A model generated the notes under the pieces. It searched no databases, had not been told where the DNA came from, and was given only the letters and a program-made list of their open reading frames with translations. The translations under genes were made by a program, and so were the position numbers. From NCBI RefSeq assembly GCF_008329715.1, contig NZ_VTSR01000032.1, positions 434,001 to 498,000 on the forward strand: a stretch of 64,000 nucleotides of DNA, read 5' to 3'. This document shows positions 51,344 to 60,370 of the stretch, piece after piece. Positions within the stretch are counted from its first letter, which is position 1. Each line of letters opens with the position of its first letter. The stretch is from Gimesia chilikensis. Its GTDB lineage: Bacteria > Planctomycetota > Planctomycetia > Planctomycetales > Planctomycetaceae.

Positions 51344-52345
51344 ATGTCTTTGCAAGAAGTCCAATCGACGGCTACGTTATTGCCATTGGAGTTCACGCCT
51401 CTCTTGAAGCGTGCCCGGTGGGGCGGAGAGCGTCTGGGCACAATCTTGCAGAAGCCGATCGGTCTGGAGGGCGATTTCGGTGAAAGCTGGGAACTGTCAG
51501 ATCATCCGGAAGCACCGACCCTGATTGCCAGTGGAGAGTATGCGGGATCGACACTTTCCGAAGTGATCGGTCAAAATCCCCAGGCAATGTACGGTGCGGG
51601 AACCTGCTATTCGACGTTTCCGCTGCTGATTAAATTCATCGATGCAACCGATCGCCTTTCCCTGCAGGTCCATCCCGATGATTCGCACCTGCCCGACTTC
51701 GATGCCCGCAAAGCAGGGAAATCGGAAGCCTGGGTGATTCTGGATGCCGCCCCCGACAGCCGGATTTATGCCGGTTTGAAGGCAGGCGTCGATGCCGATG
51801 AACTTGGAGCCCAACTGGAACAGGGGAATGTCGAAGCCTGTCTGCACAGTTATCCGGTTCGTCCGGGAGATTGTGTGTTTATTCCTGCGGGGACTCTGCA
51901 TGCGATTGGCGAAGGGATCCTGCTGGCGGAAGTTCAACAGACCAGCGATATCACTTACCGATTGTTTGACTGGAACCGACTGGATCAGTCGGGCCAGCCA
52001 CGTCCCCTGCATGTTGAGCAGGCATTCAACAGTATCAATTTCCAGCGGGGGCCCGTAGATCTGCTCGAGCCTCAATTGCGTCAGGACGCCGACCACAGAG
52101 TTGAGACTCTGCTGGAGTCTTCCTGTTTTTCTATCCGTCGCCACCAGAGTGCGAGTCCGCTGCGGTTACCTTCAGTGAACCGGGCACAGATTCTGATCGT
52201 GCTGGAAGGGACGGGGCAGCTTGAGTGCAGTGCCGAAAGCTATGAGCTGTTCCAGGGGAAGACGCTGCTGGTGCCTGCGGCCGCCTCGGATTGCCAGATT
52301 GTGGTCGAGCACGAAATGACGTTCCTGGAAGTGATTCCCGGCTGA
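51344..52345 (+). CDS. manA: Mannose-6-phosphate isomerase, class I
   Basis: ManA interconverts fructose-6-phosphate and mannose-6-phosphate, supplying GDP-mannose for polysaccharides. The 333-residue zinc enzyme shows LEGDFGESWELSDHPEAP, the zinc-ligand region LSLQVHPDDSHLP, SEAWVILDAAPDSRIYAGLKAGV, and VFIPAGTLHAIGEGILLAEVQQTSDITYRLFDWNR, the cupin core. This is the short bacterial class I type. It starts with ATG 51344. It ends 7 bp before the convergent glnD stop, so the two transcripts must overlap or stop within one another. Confidence 0.93.
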   Translation: MSLQEVQSTATLLPLEFTPLLKRARWGGERLGTILQKPIGLEGDFGESWELSDHPEAPTLIASGEYAGSTLSEVIGQNPQAMYGAGTCYSTFPLLIKFIDATDRLSLQVHPDDSHLPDFDARKAGKSEAWVILDAAPDSRIYAGLKAGVDADELGAQLEQGNVEACLHSYPVRPGDCVFIPAGTLHAIGEGILLAEVQQTSDITYRLFDWNRLDQSGQPRPLHVEQAFNSINFQRGPVDLLEPQLRQDADHRVETLLESSCFSIRRHQSASPLRLPSVNRAQILIVLEGTGQLECSAESYELFQGKTLLVPAAASDCQIVVEHEMTFLEVIPG

Positions 52346-52352
52346 ACTGGAA

Positions 52353-55049
52353 TCAGACCCGCTGGTAACGTTTGTAGCCTTCGAGTTCGAAGTCGTGCAG
52401 TGTCGATTCGAGTTTCTGTCTGATCTGCTGCAGCCGCTCTTCATCAACGATTTTCTGTTCGTGCTCATCGATCACATAGAAGACATCGACAACCTGGTCG
52501 AGGTGCGTTGAAATTTTCGCCATGACGACGGACAGCCCCATGCGGCTGATGGCCCGGGAAATAATATAGAGCAACCCGGTGCGGTCGTTGGAAATGACGT
52601 CAATGATCGTGCAGCGTTTGGAAGAGTGATTGTCAATTTCCACGCGTCCCAGTTCGTACTCTCCGCTCAGTTCTGTTGATTCATGGAATCGCTGATTGGA
52701 GAGGAACATGGTGCGTGCATCGCTTTCTCCTTTGACCGCCTTGCGGATTTCCTCTTCAATTTTTTCGATCTGGCTTAAGGGAACTTCATCCACAAAGTCA
52801 TGATCAATGACATGGAAACTGTCGACGACACCGCCGGAGGCGCTGGTCGTAATCTGGGCGGATATGATTTCCATGCGACGAGAAGTAAACACGCTGACCA
52901 TGCGATGGAAGCAGGCCTGTGAGTACATGGCGGGAGCGATCACATGGTAATTGACCGTGCCTGTGTCCGGTTCGAATTCCCCTTCCACCACGATCTGATC
53001 AGGAGGAAGGTCGCGGAGGATTTTGATGTCGGCGGCAATCCGTTCTGAAGAATTGACCAGCAGATAATGTGGCGAGAACGAATTAAACAGCTCGGTGAAC
53101 CAGGAGTCGGGATCTTCTTCGTACTCGGGGATCTGAGGAAGGTCGAGGTGGTTTCGGACCAGCTGTTTCACGCGGGCCAGACGCTGGTCACGATGATAGC
53201 GGGAATGCTTTCCGCCCAGCAAGAGCATGGTGCGTTCGTATAAATCCGCGAGCAGTTCCGACTTCCAGTCAGTAAACACACCGGGGCCAACCGCAGTGAT
53301 GTCTGCCGCGGTTAACACGTATAACATGCGGAGTTTTTCCGGGCTGCCGACCTTCTGGCTGAATTCGAAGAGAATGTCCGGATCAGAGATATCCCGCCGA
53401 AATGCCAGGTGGGCCATCGTGAGGTGTTCCAAGACCAGGAAGACGAGCAGTTTCTGTTCGTCCTCTCTGAGCCCCAGACGGACCGCGGTGTCCGTTGCGA
53501 TCATAGCCCCCATTTTACTGTGGTCTTCGCCGTAGCCTTTCCCGATGTCGTGCAGCAGAATCGCGAGGTTGAGCAGATCCTTATCCTCGATATTGCGATA
53601 GGAGCTGCCCAGAGCGGAGTCGTCATCAGCGAACGATTCGGCTGCTTCGATGGCGCGGAAAGTATGTTCGTCGACGGTGTAGCTGTGATACTGATTGAAC
53701 TGCAGCAGACAGTAAGCGTGTTGCATGTACGGGATCAGCAGATTGAGGATGCCGGTTTCCGACATGATCCTCAACGTGGGACCCAACTGGGTGCTGCGAC
53801 CCATGATCGCGCGGAACAGATCGATCGAGCGATTTGTAATTGTGGGCGGCAGCTTGAGCGCTGCTTCGCGAATGGCATCCAGCAGATCGGGGGCGATGGA
53901 GATGCCGTACAGCGAAGCGGTATCGAACAGTTTAAGAATTTCTTCCAGGTTGTTGCAGACTTCATTTCTGTATTTCGGGACGACATCCAGGTGATCGGGA
54001 GCGATTTTGAGGATCCCGTCTGAACGATGTGTCATCAGAAAATCATAGGCCCGCGACAGGAAGGGCAGGGGGCGATGCGCTTTAATGAAACGTTCGGTGA
54101 TTTCCGCGACAGCTTTACTGTGCCGGAAATATTCCTGCATCAGAATTTCGACAGGACGCTGTCCGTTGGTGCCTTCAATCTGTCGTTGTTCGGCCATCCA
54201 GAGCTGCGAATCTTTGGTAAACAGATCCTGCTGTTTGCCGGCTTCGTAATGCAGTTGAATGCGGACTTTGAGCAGATAGTCGCGAGCATTTTTGAGGGTT
54301 CGCACATCACGGCTGTTGATGCGGCCATCGAGCCTCAGCATATCCAGGTTGGAGGTGCCGTAACGGGCGTAACCGGTCCAGCGCAAGAGGTGGATGTCGC
54401 GCAGGCCGCCGGGCGAACGTTTGATATCGGGTTCCAGCTGCATGACCGCACCGCCGTGCTGTTTGCGTTCTTCCCAGCGTGCGGCAACACACTGTTCGAA
54501 AAAGATGCGTCGGCGAAACAGGATGACGTGGCGATAATAAGACCGAATCAGTTGTTCGGCCATGTGCTCATCTCCCCAGATGGAGCGGGCTTCGATCATC
54601 GCGGTGGCAAACTCGGGTTCGGTGCGGGCCATCTTGATGGAATCTGCAATCGTGCGGACACTGTGCCCCAGTTTGAGGCCGGCGTCCCAGCAGTTGCGGA
54701 CTACGTTGCCGATGAAGTTCGAGAATTCATCAACAACCTGATTGCGATAGAGGAACAGCATGTCCACATCGGAGAAGGGGGCCATTAAACCGCGGCCGGA
54801 ACCGCCGATGACCAGGATGGAGCAGTTCTGTTGAATCAGTTTCTGTTCTGCTGCGGAAAGTTCCTGAAACTGATCCTGGATGATCTTGAGTAGCAGTTGT
54901 TCGATAGATTCAGCGATGGCGGTAGCGATCTGCAGCCCGCCTGCTCCCTGGCGCAGCAGATCACGCCCCCGTTGTCTGGCCTGCTCCAGCTGTGCGCGAT
55001 AGACAACAAAAGGTTGCTGTGCAGAACTAGAGTTCGCGGTGCGTGACAT
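52353..55049 (-). CDS. glnD: PII uridylyltransferase/uridylyl-removing enzyme GlnD
   Basis: GlnD senses glutamine and adds or removes UMP on PII proteins. The 898-residue protein has an N-terminal nucleotidyltransferase with GGSGRGLMAPFSDVDMLFLY (G82-G83-S84-G85, D94 and D96), a linker, an HD hydrolase domain with LAILLHDIGKGYGEDHSKMGA (around residue 500), and two C-terminal ACT domains (TVNYHVIAPAMYSQACFHRMVSVFTSRRMEIISAQI and TIIDVISNDRTGLLYIISRAISRMGLSVVMAKI) for glutamine sensing. Usual GGYGRGEL is slightly changed, to GGSGRGLM, but the metal aspartates are intact. It follows two PII genes on the same strand with an 83-bp gap. Confidence 0.95.
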   Translation of the reverse strand: MSRTANSSSAQQPFVVYRAQLEQARQRGRDLLRQGAGGLQIATAIAESIEQLLLKIIQDQFQELSAAEQKLIQQNCSILVIGGSGRGLMAPFSDVDMLFLYRNQVVDEFSNFIGNVVRNCWDAGLKLGHSVRTIADSIKMARTEPEFATAMIEARSIWGDEHMAEQLIRSYYRHVILFRRRIFFEQCVAARWEERKQHGGAVMQLEPDIKRSPGGLRDIHLLRWTGYARYGTSNLDMLRLDGRINSRDVRTLKNARDYLLKVRIQLHYEAGKQQDLFTKDSQLWMAEQRQIEGTNGQRPVEILMQEYFRHSKAVAEITERFIKAHRPLPFLSRAYDFLMTHRSDGILKIAPDHLDVVPKYRNEVCNNLEEILKLFDTASLYGISIAPDLLDAIREAALKLPPTITNRSIDLFRAIMGRSTQLGPTLRIMSETGILNLLIPYMQHAYCLLQFNQYHSYTVDEHTFRAIEAAESFADDDSALGSSYRNIEDKDLLNLAILLHDIGKGYGEDHSKMGAMIATDTAVRLGLREDEQKLLVFLVLEHLTMAHLAFRRDISDPDILFEFSQKVGSPEKLRMLYVLTAADITAVGPGVFTDWKSELLADLYERTMLLLGGKHSRYHRDQRLARVKQLVRNHLDLPQIPEYEEDPDSWFTELFNSFSPHYLLVNSSERIAADIKILRDLPPDQIVVEGEFEPDTGTVNYHVIAPAMYSQACFHRMVSVFTSRRMEIISAQITTSASGGVVDSFHVIDHDFVDEVPLSQIEKIEEEIRKAVKGESDARTMFLSNQRFHESTELSGEYELGRVEIDNHSSKRCTIIDVISNDRTGLLYIISRAISRMGLSVVMAKISTHLDQVVDVFYVIDEHEQKIVDEERLQQIRQKLESTLHDFELEGYKRYQRV

Positions 55050-55132
55050 GGTCTGTTCCAGGCTGAAACGAAAAACGAAACAGGACTGCCTGGCCTGATG
55101 ACAGCGAATCGCGTAAGGAAGCTGTCAGCAAA

Positions 55133-55471
<339 letters not shown>

Positions 55472-55519
55472 CTAAGACTTCTTTATCAAGGGGTAACGCG
55501 ACTCAGCTCTGTAAAAGAT

Positions 55520-55558
55520 GTAAAGCAAAAGGGGCAGGAAATCGGCCCCTCGCTTTAC
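55520..55558 (-). terminator. Hairpin between the two PII genes
   Basis: On the minus strand GTAAAGC (55558-55552) pairs with GCTTTAC (55526-55520), and inside it GGGGC (55549-55545) pairs with GCCCC (55535-55531). ATCTTTT follows. It may terminate or attenuate transcription between the first and second PII gene, so that they are expressed at different levels. Confidence 0.55.
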
Positions 55559-55565
55559 GTCTATT

Positions 55566-55949
<384 letters not shown>

Positions 55950-56092
55950 TCAGAAACCCAAGCGACTATCACACTTACCTATTATATCGAAACCAGGGGA
56001 AAATCTCGATACCTCAATTTCATTTCCCCTGAAAACTCTCAGAAGTATTCGAACTGACACGCAGGGCCAATCCGGATGACTTTCCTGAAACA

Positions 56093-56128
56093 GGTGATCA
56101 GAGCCAGCACCAGCCGGCTCTGATCACC
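56093..56128 (-). terminator. Strong hairpin after amtB
   Basis: GGTGATCAGAGCC (56093-56105) is the exact reverse complement of GGCTCTGATCACC (56116-56128), with a 10-nt loop. It starts 7 bp after the amtB stop on the minus strand. The run after it (TGTTTCAGG) is only weakly T-rich. It is likely a terminator or attenuator, so the first PII gene, 189 bp further on, may have its own promoter. Confidence 0.7.
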
Positions 56129-56135
56129 GAGATGC

Positions 56136-57560
56136 TTACAGGAAAATGTATCCTTCTTCGCCATGCTGACTCAGGTCGAGACCCTGAATTTCGCCATCTT
56201 TACTGACTCGCAGACCCATTGTCAGATCGATCAGTTTGAGGATGATGATCGTGCCGATCACGGAGATCACGACCGCAGCCCCGACACTGACGAGCTGGTT
56301 AATGAACTGCTGTGTATTTCCTTCCAGTAACCCCGATCCTTCTGCGTTGCCGGTAATGGCCCGGGAGGCGAAGACACCGGTCAGGATAGCCCCAACCATT
56401 CCCCCCACGCCGTGCACGCCGAATGCATCGAGTGAATCGTCGTATTTAAATTTGGATTTGAGCGTGGTACAGGCGAAGTAGCAGGCAAAGCCGGCGATCA
56501 GGCCCAGGATGATGCCCGAGAGAGGCGTCACCGTACCACAGGCCGGTGTGATGCAGACCAGACCGGCGACCGCACCGGAACAGGCACCCAGAATACTGGG
56601 TTTCCCGAGTGAGATCCATTCAGCAATTGACCAGGCAAGGACACCTGCGGCAGCTGCCAGGTGAGTGGCAACAAAGGCATTCACGGCAGCCGGATTCGCC
56701 GAAACCGCACTACCGGCATTGAAGCCGAACCAGCCAACCCAGAGCATGGTCGCACCGATAAATGTGTAAGTTAAGTTATGTGGAGGCATCGGTTCCTGAC
56801 CGTAACCCAGTCGTTTCCCGAGCAGAATGGCACAGACCAGAGCCGAGAAGCCGGAACTGATATGCACGACGGTTCCGCCGGCAAAGTCAAAGGCAGGGTA
56901 GAGGGCGTTCTCGTTCCATTCGCAGAGCCAGCCTGTATCAGACCAGACCCAGTGAGCGATGGGACAATAAATAAAGGTGCCCCAGAGGATGGAGAAGACG
57001 ACCATCGAGCTGAATTTCATCCGTTCGGCAAACGCACCACAGATCAGGGCTGGTGTGATGATGAAGAACATCATCTGGAAGACCATGAACAGGGCCTTGG
57101 GAATACTGCCGTTGGCCGGGATGTCTACGGCACCATCTTTCCAACTGGGGATGACCCCTTTGAGCAGGACGTGATCAAAGCCACCTACGAATCCGCCAAG
57201 AATGTCGGATCCAAAGGCCAGGCTGTAACCCCAGAGTGCCCAGATGACGGACATCAGTCCCATCAGGAAGACGCATTGCATCATCACGCCCAGAATGTTC
57301 TTTTTTCTAACGAGTCCACCATAAAACAGAGCCAGCCCGGGTGCCGTCATCATCAGCACCAGTGCTGAAGCAACCATCATCCAGGCGATGTCTGCATTGC
57401 TGAATTCGACAGCAGCAGCTTCCTGGGCCGGCGCTTCTGCACTCGATCCGAGCGGCGGGGCACTGGTTGTTTCATCTGCAAATAGCGGACCGCTTGCTAA
57501 TAAACCAAGACAGAGTGTAAAAATTGTGCAGTACGTACGAAGTCTGTAGACTCTCCTCAT
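56136..57560 (-). CDS. amtB: Ammonium transporter AmtB
   Basis: AmtB is a trimeric membrane channel for ammonium/ammonia. The 474-residue protein has a signal peptide (MRRVYRLRTYCTIFTLCLGLLASGPLFADE), then eleven membrane helices. Hallmarks are the DFAGGTVVHISSGFSALVCAILLGKR motif, FYGGLVRKKNILGVMMQ, and HGVGGMVGAILTGVFA near the C-terminus. The ATG at 57560 gives the signal peptide directly; the more distal GTG at 57620 lacks a ribosome site. Amt genes are usually co-regulated with PII genes, which lie downstream on the same strand. Expression may be controlled at the palindrome 57707-57728. Confidence 0.95.
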   Translation of the reverse strand: MRRVYRLRTYCTIFTLCLGLLASGPLFADETTSAPPLGSSAEAPAQEAAAVEFSNADIAWMMVASALVLMMTAPGLALFYGGLVRKKNILGVMMQCVFLMGLMSVIWALWGYSLAFGSDILGGFVGGFDHVLLKGVIPSWKDGAVDIPANGSIPKALFMVFQMMFFIITPALICGAFAERMKFSSMVVFSILWGTFIYCPIAHWVWSDTGWLCEWNENALYPAFDFAGGTVVHISSGFSALVCAILLGKRLGYGQEPMPPHNLTYTFIGATMLWVGWFGFNAGSAVSANPAAVNAFVATHLAAAAGVLAWSIAEWISLGKPSILGACSGAVAGLVCITPACGTVTPLSGIILGLIAGFACYFACTTLKSKFKYDDSLDAFGVHGVGGMVGAILTGVFASRAITGNAEGSGLLEGNTQQFINQLVSVGAAVVISVIGTIIILKLIDLTMGLRVSKDGEIQGLDLSQHGEEGYIFL

Positions 57561-57857
57561 TACAGGGGCCTTTCTGAGCGCAAAGAATTGTAAAAAGCAG
57601 TGAGCGAGCGCTTTTCTCACTGGTTTGAGCTGATGGTCTGCTTATGAATTCATCAATCCAGGAGAGAAACTTCTGTCAGCAGTTTCCTCTAATTTGATGT
57701 TTTTTGAGCATCGGCAATTGCCAATGCTGCTTACAGACTTCACCATATTCACATTCAGCATGACCATGCGGTCAAACCAGTTAACGCGTCAGTCTACCAA
57801 AGGCGTGCACTAAAATCACCTGTCAAATCACAGGTTTTATTCCGGTTTATTTAAGAT
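57561..57857. other. Divergent 297-bp region between amtB and prepilin peptidase genes
   Basis: The region must hold promoters for both genes. Its main feature is the near-perfect 20-bp palindrome GCATCGGCAATTGCCAATGC at 57708-57727 (one mismatched pair, extendable by one pair to 57707-57728). A TTGGCA...TGCT pair on the minus strand resembles a sigma-54 site, but its GG-to-GC spacing is one base too long. No other gene is seen. Confidence 0.45.
57707..57728. promoter_or_regulatory. Palindromic candidate operator upstream of amtB
   Basis: The core GGCAATTGCC (57713-57722) is perfect, and the outer arms GCAT/ATGC pair as well, with one C-A mismatch in between. It lies about 150 bp upstream of amtB and about 130 bp upstream of the prepilin peptidase start, so it could regulate either. 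It does not match the NtrC enhancer consensus closely. Confidence 0.45.
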
Positions 57858-58955
57858 ATGATGAACCTGCAGATTAAACATTTGAATACATTATTGCCCC
57901 CGGAACTGGCATTACTGGTGCCTTGTGGCGTCCTGTTTGTACTGGGAGCACTGGTCGGGCAGGGGGTAAATTCCTGGGTTCGGCGGATGTCACTGCAGTC
58001 AAAACCGCAGCCACTGTCGCGCTGTGAGGCATGTGGTGCGCGCATTTTGCGCTGGAAACTGATTCCGCTGCTCCGCTGGATCCCCCTGGGGAACCGTTGT
58101 CCGGCCTGTTCCAGGCGGCTGCCTCGCTCCGAAATTTTACTCGAACTGGGAACCGGAATCCTGTTTGCCGGCTATTATCTGATGGCGGTCCACTTTCGTT
58201 GCCTGGATGTGCCTTCGGTGGTGCCTCCTGAGGGGATGTTCGAGTGGCGTCTGCTTTATCATTATGTTCTGCTCACTCTGCTGGTGGCGGCGACCAGTAT
58301 CGACTTTCGTGAATACCTGATTCCGGACCAGATCACCGTGACCGGAATGCTGGTGGGAGTGATCGGGGCTACGGTCGCGGGACAGTTACAGATCATCCAT
58401 TTCTGGGTGGACTGGAACCAGGCGATTCCCGGACTGGCGGGGCCTTACATTCCTGAGTGGATTAAAGACCATTCGCACTGGCACGGTCTGGCATGGAGTA
58501 TGGCGGGGTTGTTGGCAGGAGGCGGACTGACGTGGGGCGTACGCCTGATTTCCTCGGTGCTGCTGGGACAGGAAGCACTCGGTCTGGGGGATGTCACCTT
58601 AATGGCGATGGTGGGCAGTTTTCTGGGCTGGCAGCCGATCCTGCCTATTCTGTTGCTCGCCCCCTTATGCGGATTGCTGATCGGCTTTGTGACGCGGATG
58701 ACCACCGGCAAGACTTATCTGCCTTACGGCCCCTATCTGTGTGCTGCAACGCTGATCGTGCTGATGGGCTGGCAATGGATCTGGCTGGCGGAATGGCCCT
58801 CTGCGGTGCCTGGTGCGCCGCCGGAATTCTCGATTCGCAGACTGTTTGGCGATGTTGGCGGGCTGGCCATCATAGGCAGCATTGCCCTGGGAGCATTTAT
58901 CGGTCTGCTGCTGTTGCTGCGGGTTTACCGGTCGATTCCGATCAAGCGTCAGTAA
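57858..58955 (+). CDS. Prepilin peptidase (type IV leader peptidase, A24 family)
   Basis: This membrane aspartic protease cuts the leader of prepilins and N-methylates them. The 365-residue protein has about eight membrane segments, the zinc-binding four cysteines C56-x2-C59 and C81-x2-C84 (RCEACG and RCPACS), the first catalytic aspartate D149 in SIDFREYLIPD, and the second D245 in LGLGDVTLMAMVGSFLG. All are intact. It can process the DUF1559 pseudopilin at 38243 and the Tad-like pilins. Tad loci often use a smaller TadV without cysteines, so this one looks like the general PilD. Its 3' end is convergent with fur over a shared hairpin. Confidence 0.92.
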   Translation: MMNLQIKHLNTLLPPELALLVPCGVLFVLGALVGQGVNSWVRRMSLQSKPQPLSRCEACGARILRWKLIPLLRWIPLGNRCPACSRRLPRSEILLELGTGILFAGYYLMAVHFRCLDVPSVVPPEGMFEWRLLYHYVLLTLLVAATSIDFREYLIPDQITVTGMLVGVIGATVAGQLQIIHFWVDWNQAIPGLAGPYIPEWIKDHSHWHGLAWSMAGLLAGGGLTWGVRLISSVLLGQEALGLGDVTLMAMVGSFLGWQPILPILLLAPLCGLLIGFVTRMTTGKTYLPYGPYLCAATLIVLMGWQWIWLAEWPSAVPGAPPEFSIRRLFGDVGGLAIIGSIALGAFIGLLLLLRVYRSIPIKRQ

Positions 58956-58992
58956 GCTTTGGCGTCTGGTACGTTGCAGATAGAGGACGAAA

Positions 58993-59019
58993 TGACCTGA
59001 TCGGGTTTAGATCAGGTCA
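58993..59019. terminator. Shared hairpin between prepilin peptidase and fur
   Basis: TGACCTGATC (58993-59002) and GATCAGGTCA (59010-59019) form a perfect 10-bp stem with a 7-nt loop that includes the fur stop codon. It could serve as terminator for both convergent genes, although the flanking T-runs are short. Confidence 0.65.
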
Positions 59020-59504
59020 AGCTTCTTGTGGCGACGCTGGGGAGGTCGCGAACATTCATCGCAGATGCCATAGACTTCCAGACGGTGTTCGCTCATGCGG
59101 AAATTGATCTGCTCGGCCAGTTTCTCGAGCAGATTCGCAATTTCCTCATTGTGGAATTCGAAGAGTTCCCCACAGCTTTTGCAGATGAAGTGATCGTGCT
59201 GGGGATAGCCGTAGTCGTGCTCGTAAACATCGCGATCGTTGGTTCGTGCTACCTTCCGCAACAGGCCGGCTTCTTCGAGCGAGCCCAGTGTGCGATAGAC
59301 GGTAGAACGGCTGACCCGACGTCCGGTTTTCTGGAGGGCCATCCGCTCGACCAGCTGATCGGCGTCGAAATGTTCGTGGGACGAGAAAACTTCCGCGACG
59401 ATCAATTCGCGTTCCTGGGTTAATCTCATCCCTTTTGTGGCCAGGTACTCTCTGAATTTCTCGGTAGGAGAAACAGCGATTTCCAGGCTTTCAAAATTGA
59501 GCAC
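59007..59504 (-). CDS. fur: Fur-family metal-dependent transcriptional regulator
   Basis: Fur-family proteins repress iron, zinc, peroxide or manganese genes. The 165-residue protein has an N-terminal winged helix (KFREYLATKGMRLTQERELIVAEVFSSHEHFDADQLVERM, then RRVSRSTVYRTLGSLEEAGLL) and a C-terminal dimerisation domain with HDHFICKSCGELFEF and GICDECSRP, whose C-x2-C pairs form the structural zinc site. The GTG at 59504 was chosen over TTG 59525 because GAGGAAGAG lies seven bases before it. Which metal it senses is not clear; the sequence is Fur-like rather than Zur-like by motif. It directly follows flgM on the same strand, 48 bp apart, suggesting a two-gene unit. Confidence 0.92.
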   Translation of the reverse strand: MLNFESLEIAVSPTEKFREYLATKGMRLTQERELIVAEVFSSHEHFDADQLVERMALQKTGRRVSRSTVYRTLGSLEEAGLLRKVARTNDRDVYEHDYGYPQHDHFICKSCGELFEFHNEEIANLLEKLAEQINFRMSEHRLEVYGICDECSRPPQRRHKKLDLI

Positions 59505-59552
59505 GGTAAATCTCTTCCTCGTCAAAAGTCTCTACTACAGCGCCGGTGCGGA

Positions 59553-59849
59553 TTACTCCGAATCGTTGAACTGATCCAGAAGACGGCCTAAGGCTGCTTC
59601 CAGTTTCTCATCCGTTTCGTAAGTTCCGTCATCAATGGCTGCCTTGATTTGTGCCAACCGCTCTGCACGCATATCGGAGTTGTTCGTCATTTCATCCAGC
59701 ATACGCCCCGCGGAAGAAATCTCCAGTTGATCCTGCGGTGAGGAGATCGGCTTCGTACCAGGCGTCTTATTGATGTTGGTGTTGCTCGGACCAGCTTGCT
59801 TACTGATAGGCAGCGATCCGGAAATAGAACTGGTGCCGTTAACATCCAT
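59553..59849 (-). CDS. flgM: FlgM-like anti-sigma-28 factor
   Basis: FlgM holds the flagellar sigma factor FliA inactive until the hook is complete and FlgM is exported. The 98-residue protein is polar and largely disordered in its first half. Its C-terminal half has the family pattern DQLEISSAGRMLDEMTNNSDMRAERLAQIKAAIDDGTYETDEKLEAALGRLL, with RxERLxxIKxAIxxGTYxxD, the sigma-binding helices. I chose the ATG at 59849: GGGGGAAC lies about 8 bases upstream, and the length equals known FlgM. A longer in-frame opening upstream adds unmatched residues. It is the only flagellar gene in this part of the window and lies next to fur. Confidence 0.82.
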   Translation of the reverse strand: MDVNGTSSISGSLPISKQAGPSNTNINKTPGTKPISSPQDQLEISSAGRMLDEMTNNSDMRAERLAQIKAAIDDGTYETDEKLEAALGRLLDQFNDSE

Positions 59850-60061
59850 GGCGGCGTTCCCCCTGTCACGTGATCCTGAACCAGACGGGATCGAAAGTTC
59901 CCGACCATTAGTTACTGTATGGGGCTCATGATATCGTAAGAAGGGGGATCGATTCAACTGGTAGTCTGCAGTCATGGCCAATTCTTTCATTGAATTCGCT
60001 GATTTCAAGTGGTTTTGCGTCTTAGTGAAGCAAAAGAACACCTGTTTTCAGCAGTTTGATA

Positions 60062-60075
60062 ATTCAATATTGAAT
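60062..60075. promoter_or_regulatory. 14-bp AT-rich palindrome upstream of flgM-fur
   Basis: ATTCAATATTGAAT is perfectly symmetric and is preceded by GATA, giving a faint resemblance to Fur-type AT-rich boxes. It lies about 213 bp upstream of flgM. It could be an autoregulatory site for the downstream Fur-family gene. The match is weak. Confidence 0.35.
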
Positions 60076-60305
60076 GTAGAATGGCTTCCTGCACATCCTC
60101 CAGCTCAATGATGTAAAATAAGACAGGGCTTATAGGTAAGACATATTCTTATGTCGTTACTGCCTCATTCGTTGAGGGGGAGTTTGAACCTTAGTTGCAT
60201 CGACGTCCGCTGAGGGAAAAGTTTAACTTCCACTCGGGAAATCCGCCTTTGGACACAGGACTCGGCTGCTGGTAACGATTATGCCGATTATGACGCGCAG
60301 GCAGG

Positions 60306-60343
60306 CCGGCAGATTCAGTTCTGCCGGTCTTACCTGTGGTAAG
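60306..60343 (-). terminator. Two adjacent hairpins after the threonine aldolase gene
   Basis: CTTACC-TGT-GGTAAG (60329-60343) and CCGGCAGA-N6-TCTGCCGG (60306-60327) stand one base apart, 28-65 bp beyond the aldolase stop on the minus strand. The GC-rich second stem is terminator-like but lacks a T-run. Confidence 0.45.
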
Positions 60344-60370
60344 GTCTATTTATGAAAGGCTTTACGGTTC

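Larger units (their letters stand above)
59850..60370. other. 521-bp region upstream of flgM and downstream of threonine aldolase
   Basis: No protein-coding frame is supported. It contains the perfect AT-rich palindrome ATTCAATATTGAAT (60062-60075), likely in or near the flgM promoter, and two adjacent hairpins just after the aldolase gene: CCGGCAGA/TCTGCCGG (60306-60327) and CTTACC/GGTAAG (60329-60343). Confidence 0.45.

Noticed and set aside
53409-54788. Two long plus-strand open frames inside glnD
   Set aside because: They are antisense shadows of a clear glnD gene with all its domains.
57700-57730. Sigma-54 promoter for amtB on the minus strand
   Set aside because: TTGGCA and TGCT are present, but the GG-to-GC spacing is 13 instead of 12 bases, and the bases overlap the palindrome.
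59850-60041. Longer N-terminus for FlgM
   Set aside because: It adds about 64 residues without family match, while ATG 59849 has a good ribosome site and gives the usual FlgM length.
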